Shown in pieces: positions 58,979-64,000 of a DNA stretch of 64,000 nt. Under the pieces are notes generated by a model, which saw nothing but the letters and a program-made list of their open reading frames with translations, did no database searches and was not told the origin of the DNA. The first letter of the stretch is position 1, and each line of letters begins with the position of its first letter. A program made the translations under genes and the position numbers. The stretch lies in the NCBI GenBank assembly GCA_030737875.1, contig CM060926.1, positions 166,183,079 to 166,247,078 of the forward strand, in the 5' to 3' direction. The DNA comes from Allium sativum (taxonomy: Eukaryota > Streptophyta > Magnoliopsida > Asparagales > Amaryllidaceae).

Positions 58979-59242
58979 TGTAACACCCCGCAATTTTTGT
59001 AAACATATAAGTAACAAATCAGAGGATAATTAATTTTTAAAATAAGAATCAAGGGAAATGGGTTGCGCCATTGCGTTCGTCTCGGAATTCTGCATGAAAA
59101 CAAGTCCGAGTTTGCGATAACCGGAGTCCGTATGAAGGAGATATGACCCTCCGAAGTTTCAGAAAGTTTCAGAATTGAAAACAGCTCGAAATTCGAATTC
59201 AAACCCAGAAGCGGGCTGGGCGGGAAATTTTCCGCCCAGGGC

Positions 59243-59360
59243 CCAAGTCGACTGGGGAGTCGACCCCCCAGGACCCAGGTCGACTGGGGAGTCGACTGGG
59301 CAGTCGACCCCCCAGACCAGGTCGACTGGGCAGTCGACCTAGGGGTCGAGCCCTGGTCGA
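59243..59360. repeat. GTCGAC array, F 3' LTR (7 units)
   Basis: One unit fewer than 42997-43125; the missing unit lies after the second GTCGAC. Confidence 0.88.
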
Positions 59361-60704
59361 ACCTGGTGCGTGTGTGTGCGATTTTTAAGGCTGTGACGTG
59401 TTTTGACGGACCTGATGAGTTCTAGGGTTAATCTAAGGGCTTAGATGAGTTCCTACACCTATAAATACATCCTAAGACCTAGCCTTCTCTACACACAATT
59501 CTATTCTGCTTCTTCTCTGCCTCTGTTCTAATAAAAATAAAAATGGCGTCGATACTCTGCTGGAATCAAAACTAGAAGCTAATCAACATCAACCTAAGCA
59601 ACTCAATTCAAATTAGAGATTAAAGCTTCTGCAACGATTCTACAACAATTAAAAATCTTTCTTTAATCCAATCAAGGCAAGTGCAGTTATTTTCGGATAT
59701 AAAAGTTAATTCTGATTGTGACATGAATTATAAATCTGAATCTGAGGTTATATCTGTTCTATTTGGATCTATCTTATTTTGTATCTCTTTCCTCTTTCTG
59801 TTCTACAGCCAGGCTACCACGAGCCTGAGCCCATCTCATAATAGATTAACATACGCTAAAATGTTTGGGATAATAAAATGAATGATGCATGAATTGGGCA
59901 TGACCAATAGGTGACTGATTTGAGGAAAGAACATGGACTGTAGCTAGAACAAAATCTAGGACATATGACTGGACATGTTATATTGTATTGAACGTAAGAT
60001 TTGAGATAAAGAGAATATGGCTTAGGCATAAAGATTTACATGAGAGTAGGGTATCTATTAATGTAAATAAACACCTAAGTAAGGGATCTTTGGGATATAT
60101 GATATGCATAGTAATTGATGGCTATATTTGGTATAATTTATATAGGGATCTTCTGTACTATGCAAGTTTAATAAAAATTGAAACATATGATATATGGTAA
60201 ATTTATGACCATAATCTGTGCTATGTAAATTTAATGCAAACATGGGGTATATGATAATATTGTGAATCAAGACTATTATTTATGCATGTGAACTTAGTCA
60301 AGATTTATAATTAGGCAAGATATGTTTGTGAAACTTTAAGAAATGATTAAATCTGTTATATTTGCCTAATTTGCTAGTTTTGTTACATTGCCTAATCTGC
60401 TAGTTCTGTTATATTGCTTAATCTGCTAGTTCTGCTCTACTACCTAGTCTGCTAGATCGTTCCTCTGCCAAATCTATCATCTGCTGAAAATGCTAAATCT
60501 GCTAGTTTGCTTAATCTGCTAAATCCGTTAAGTCGCCTAATCAGAAAAATCTGTTATCTGCTATATCTGTTGAGTTGGTATAATTAGTCCACTAGTGACA
60601 TAATCTGAATTGGCTATAGTTATGAATAATTGACATGGATAATGGGGCGTGGGTATAAATGGTAAATCATTAATTAATTGGCCGCAAAGATAAACATGGC
60701 TAAC

Positions 60705-60905
60705 TCAAGGTTAGAATGAGTTTGCAGCGTAATTCTGCCCGGAACCGCCCGGCATATTCCAGTGGTCGCAAACAATAGGTTCTAATGTGAGAAGTTAGTC
60801 ATAACGTGCTTGAAACCCGAGGTTAGACTCAGTTTGCGACAGAAACCTGCCCGGAACCAACCGGCCTAACCAGTAGCCGCAAACTGTCAGTCTAATGTGA
60901 GAGGT
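60705..60905 (+). repeat. Paired covarying hairpins, F 3' LTR
   Basis: Same fold as 44477-44680. Here the apex of unit 1 reads TGCCCGGAACCGCCCGGCA, a better inverted repeat than in the 5' copy. Confidence 0.83.
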
Positions 60906-62324
60906 TTGGGCATTAATATTTAATTAATGAAAATCTGAGATATTTATGATGTCTAAAACGTGTTGGGGAAGGTTAAACCAATTGGACCAATGAATCTGAT
61001 AAACCCGTTTCGTGAATCCATAGGCCCAATACAAAGTTAGATAATCTGTAACCAGTTAATCTGTAAGTCTGTTAATCTGTAAGCCTGTTAATCCGAACAT
61101 CTGATCCATTAGTCTGAAAACCTGTTAACTTGATTATCTGATTTGTGAACTAGTATGTCTGAAACTTGTAGACAAGTTAAGCTGAAATCTGTTAGTCTGG
61201 GGACACAAGGTTAGGAAGGAATTTACTTGTGTCATCTGTTGTTTGGGACCCATATTAGTCAGTGACCCTTTCTAGTATCAAAACTTTGACCCAACAGTAG
61301 GTAGGGTACGGGCACGCTTACTGAACTAATTATAAGCGGTTCATTCTGATAATGGCGAGGGGTGTTGATGGTGCGTTCCAACCGGGTCATGTGCGTGCAT
61401 GGATCCCGGTCTGCCTCTGAGGATGTAAGATGCCGTGACATCTGTAAATAGGTCTGTGCCAATTGGTTGTCACTTTAGGGAGTGATACACCCTACTTTGG
61501 GGCCGACACAGGATATTTATGTATTAGGGAGTCGATCGCTTGGGGTAGGGTTTTAGGGTACACTTAGTTCTGTCTGTTTCTGTTGGTACCGTCTGTTTCT
61601 GTTGGGTGGCAACACCTATCTGTTTCTGCGTGGTACCATCTGTTCGGGTGGTAAAGGCCCAATTACTAGTGTACACCTTATGCTACATTCTGCTTCTGTC
61701 TGTTTCTGATCGGGTGGTAAAGGCTCATTACTAGCGTGGAAATTATTCTGTACCCGTTTCTGTTTTAGTTTAGACATCAGGGTGACACCTAATTCTGTTA
61801 TACTAGTATTAGTGCAGAGAAGTGTAAAGCAATAGCTTATATCATTCTGTTCTTCCATTATATCTGCTACATCTGTTACAGTTATCTCTCATCCAGTTTT
61901 ATTTTCATGTCATGTTATTATTATCTGTTCATAACTGAAAATATCAGGACTTGCCAGACTTTTGTCTGACCCTTGTTGTTTCGCCTCCTTTCTTCCGTTC
62001 CCCCCAGGTTTTGTAGAAGGGAAGACTCTAGCTTGATCCAGATTTCTTCCGCTTGCAGTGCTTAAAGTATGGCTTATCTTCTTCTGTGGGGATTATGATT
62101 TTAAACTATGCATTCTGAAGGCTTTTGTACAAGACTGATATTTTGTACTTGAATTCTGATATTGTGATTTGAAAGGATGTAACCAAGCTTCTGTTGAAAT
62201 AAAGTTATAAAATTTTCTAGTACTGTTTTATCTATCTTGTAAGTTTCTGTTCTGTTTACTAAAATGCTCCACCAAAGTTAAGGCATTCCCTTTGTGAGTG
62301 ACCTTAACGGAGGTGGGTGTTACA

Positions 62325-64000
62325 AATGCATAACTATCGTTATTGACTCCAACACACTACATTTCATCGAAATCTATTATTATGTGACAAGGGTATAATT
62401 ATGACAAATTTTATTTAAATTTGAAATAAATTTAAATTTCCTAATTACTACATTATAAACTTAGTTACCTTAATTAAGTAAATTAACATGACCTTTAACA
62501 TGTATTGCATCCTCTCGTTCAACATCTAATCAATAATAGTTGCACGTTCCTCCTAATATTCACCAATTCTATACCACAATTCCTGTCACAACCCAAGAGT
62601 TTCTACTACCAGTTCTTAATACACCACTGACCTGCCACAATCTTGATTTGGATTCCCCAATCACCTAGAACTTCTACCACACCCATAGAATTGCATGACA
62701 TTAACACAGAAATCAATTAACCCATCAACGTCCTTATCTAAACGAGCACCTGTGACTAACTTGAACACTGAAACTTTATCTGAGAGGACCATCGCAAAGC
62801 CAGTTGTTAGCTCGACCAAATCCATGAGCATTGCTAGGTTTAGTTTCCCTTAAGCCACAAAATCTCCTACAAACCAAGTTTGAACGGATCCAGTTCTCAT
62901 TCTTTCATGCCTCATAAAAATCGTGATGATAACCCATTTCATCTTGATACTGTGAAAACACGCACTCTGTTGATCGAAGTTCCTACTACCATCGCATGTC
63001 CTAAATTTACCAATGTTGAATCCCTAAATCGAGCCCCCCTTGAACACCATCGCAACATCTGAAAAGGATCGATATAATAAACACAATGCTCCACAAACCT
63101 ATCGTAGGCGCTCCCATTCCCTGTATTTGATTGCAAACATAATCCTAGCGTCGTTGTCCCCATGTTGAACTGTATCGCACTGTCCTCAACTTCCTAGAGC
63201 TTGAATACAAGCTTTTCCATTCCTCTTTTTGTTTTATTTTTCTCCAATTGTTTTTGATTTCATGACTGGGAAAAGGAACAACTAAAATGGTTTGATTTCG
63301 TGAATTTCTAAAGAATTTGAATGTGTCCGACTCCATTTGTTTTAGTTTGCAAAAGAGAAGAAGGTAGCGGCCCTTTTTATTATGAAGCTTTTGATTTTCG
63401 AAAAGGGACATTCATGTTTTAAATTCTTCGATTTTACAAAGGAGTTGAAAGATGAAGGGTATGTCGCGATTCAAATAGAGGTGGAAAGGGAGAATAGGTC
63501 GGCTTGAGGTACAATTAGGTAGGGTAGGATAAGTAAAATGAAATTTAATTCGATTTGATTTGAATTTAATGCAATTTAAAATAAAGAGATCTTTATTTTA
63601 TTTAAACAGATTCTGATTTAATTTCGAGCTTAACCACTAAAATTATCTCGTGGTACATTACTTGAAATCACGAACTACTATTCTAATGTAACGAACGACA
63701 TTTCAATGCTATAACGCAATTTTGAACTCAACGAAATTGGTTCTGAAATTTATTTTGAAAGTATATATAAAATAATCATATTAAATCAGTATAATATGGT
63801 TAAAATTAAAAAAATCAATTCGATAATAAATTATTATTATCGATTTATATTCAAATACAATTTATATTGATAATTTGTATAGTTCTGATTTAATTTTATC
63901 TTCGAATTCAACTTTAAGTTGTTTTCAGTATTATAATAATTTAGTATACTTGAATTTAAATTGTAATCGATTACTAAATATATAACTTAATATAAAAATC
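62325..64000. other. AT-rich flank right of F
   Basis: No retrotransposon motif, tRNA or convincing gene is visible. Positions 62400-62470 and 63540-64000 are strongly AT-rich with AAATTTAAATTT words. Positions 62500-63500 have more balanced composition and a few short frames without recognisable domains, so it may be single-copy or an unknown repeat. Confidence 0.5.

Larger units (their letters stand above)
42719..62324 (+). mobile_element. Element F, gag-bearing Tekay-like element (split by G)
   Basis: LTRs at 42719-46111 and 58979-62324 (about 3.35-3.4 kb) flank an interior that, once G is removed, is about 2.1 kb. The flanks ACTGC (42714-42718) and AATGC (62325-62329) make a plausible target duplication with one mismatch. 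The interior has gag, a protease relic and the shared 3' non-coding segment, but no RT, RNase H or integrase. This fits the gag-only type of non-autonomous LTR element. Confidence 0.92.
58979..62324 (+). mobile_element. Element F 3' LTR, 3.3 kb
   Basis: Nearly identical to the 5' LTR apart from scattered substitutions and repeat-number changes. The palindrome is at 59218-59237, the GTCGAC array at 59243-59360, TATA at 59459-59468, hairpins at 60705-60905 and a poly(A) signal near 62198. Confidence 0.93.

Noticed and set aside
62939..63411. Minus-strand frames of 74 and 88 codons right of F
   Set aside because: Different frames, low-complexity or basic composition and no recognisable domain; not enough to call a gene.

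Overview
The window is intergenic DNA from a large, repeat-rich plant nuclear genome, almost certainly an angiosperm; I could not narrow the species. No host gene is recognisable. About 60 of the 64 kb belongs to LTR retrotransposons, many nested in one another. Nearly every long reading frame is a retrotransposon relic.

Layout. (1) Positions 1-7630 hold element A, on the minus strand: a partial 3' LTR, a 1.8 kb internal region and a 4.6 kb 5' LTR. (2) Positions 7631 to about 12700 hold element B, a related minus-strand copy whose 5' LTR lacks its outer end. (3) Positions 12700-13434 are AT-rich spacer. (4) Positions 13435-38089 hold element C, a plus-strand Ty3/gypsy element of the Tat lineage with a broken gag-pol, two RNase H domains and an antisense gene between pol and the 3' LTR. 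(5) Element D (27007-37557, plus) is inserted in the 3' LTR of C. (6) Element E (38256-42594) has a non-coding interior and a perfect AGTTT target duplication. (7) Element F (42719-62324, plus) carries gag but no polymerase. (8) Element G (47985-58722, minus) is nested in F with a perfect AAAAT duplication. (9) Positions 62325-64000 are AT-rich flank with nothing recognisable.

A, B, D, F and G share TGTAACACCCC-type ends, an initiator-Met-type primer site and Tekay/Del-like chromovirus gag and protease relics. Their LTRs are very long (3.3-4.6 kb). A, D and G all lack reverse transcriptase, RNase H and integrase and share the same shortened interior, so they look like a non-autonomous lineage that relied on proteins supplied in trans. 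F keeps gag and could have supplied part of that.

The main novelty lies inside these LTRs. Each carries a pair of roughly 85-nt hairpins whose stems show compensatory base changes within and between elements. Next to the pair is an array of GGTTAAGT/ACTTAACC inverted repeats or, in F, an unrelated array. Three subfamilies also carry a 20-bp palindrome made of two opposed E2F-type sites beside a GTCGAC-rich array upstream of the TATA box. Element C adds a second point of interest: an antisense gene with its own TATA box, frame-preserving introns and flanking TTCGAA palindrome arrays.
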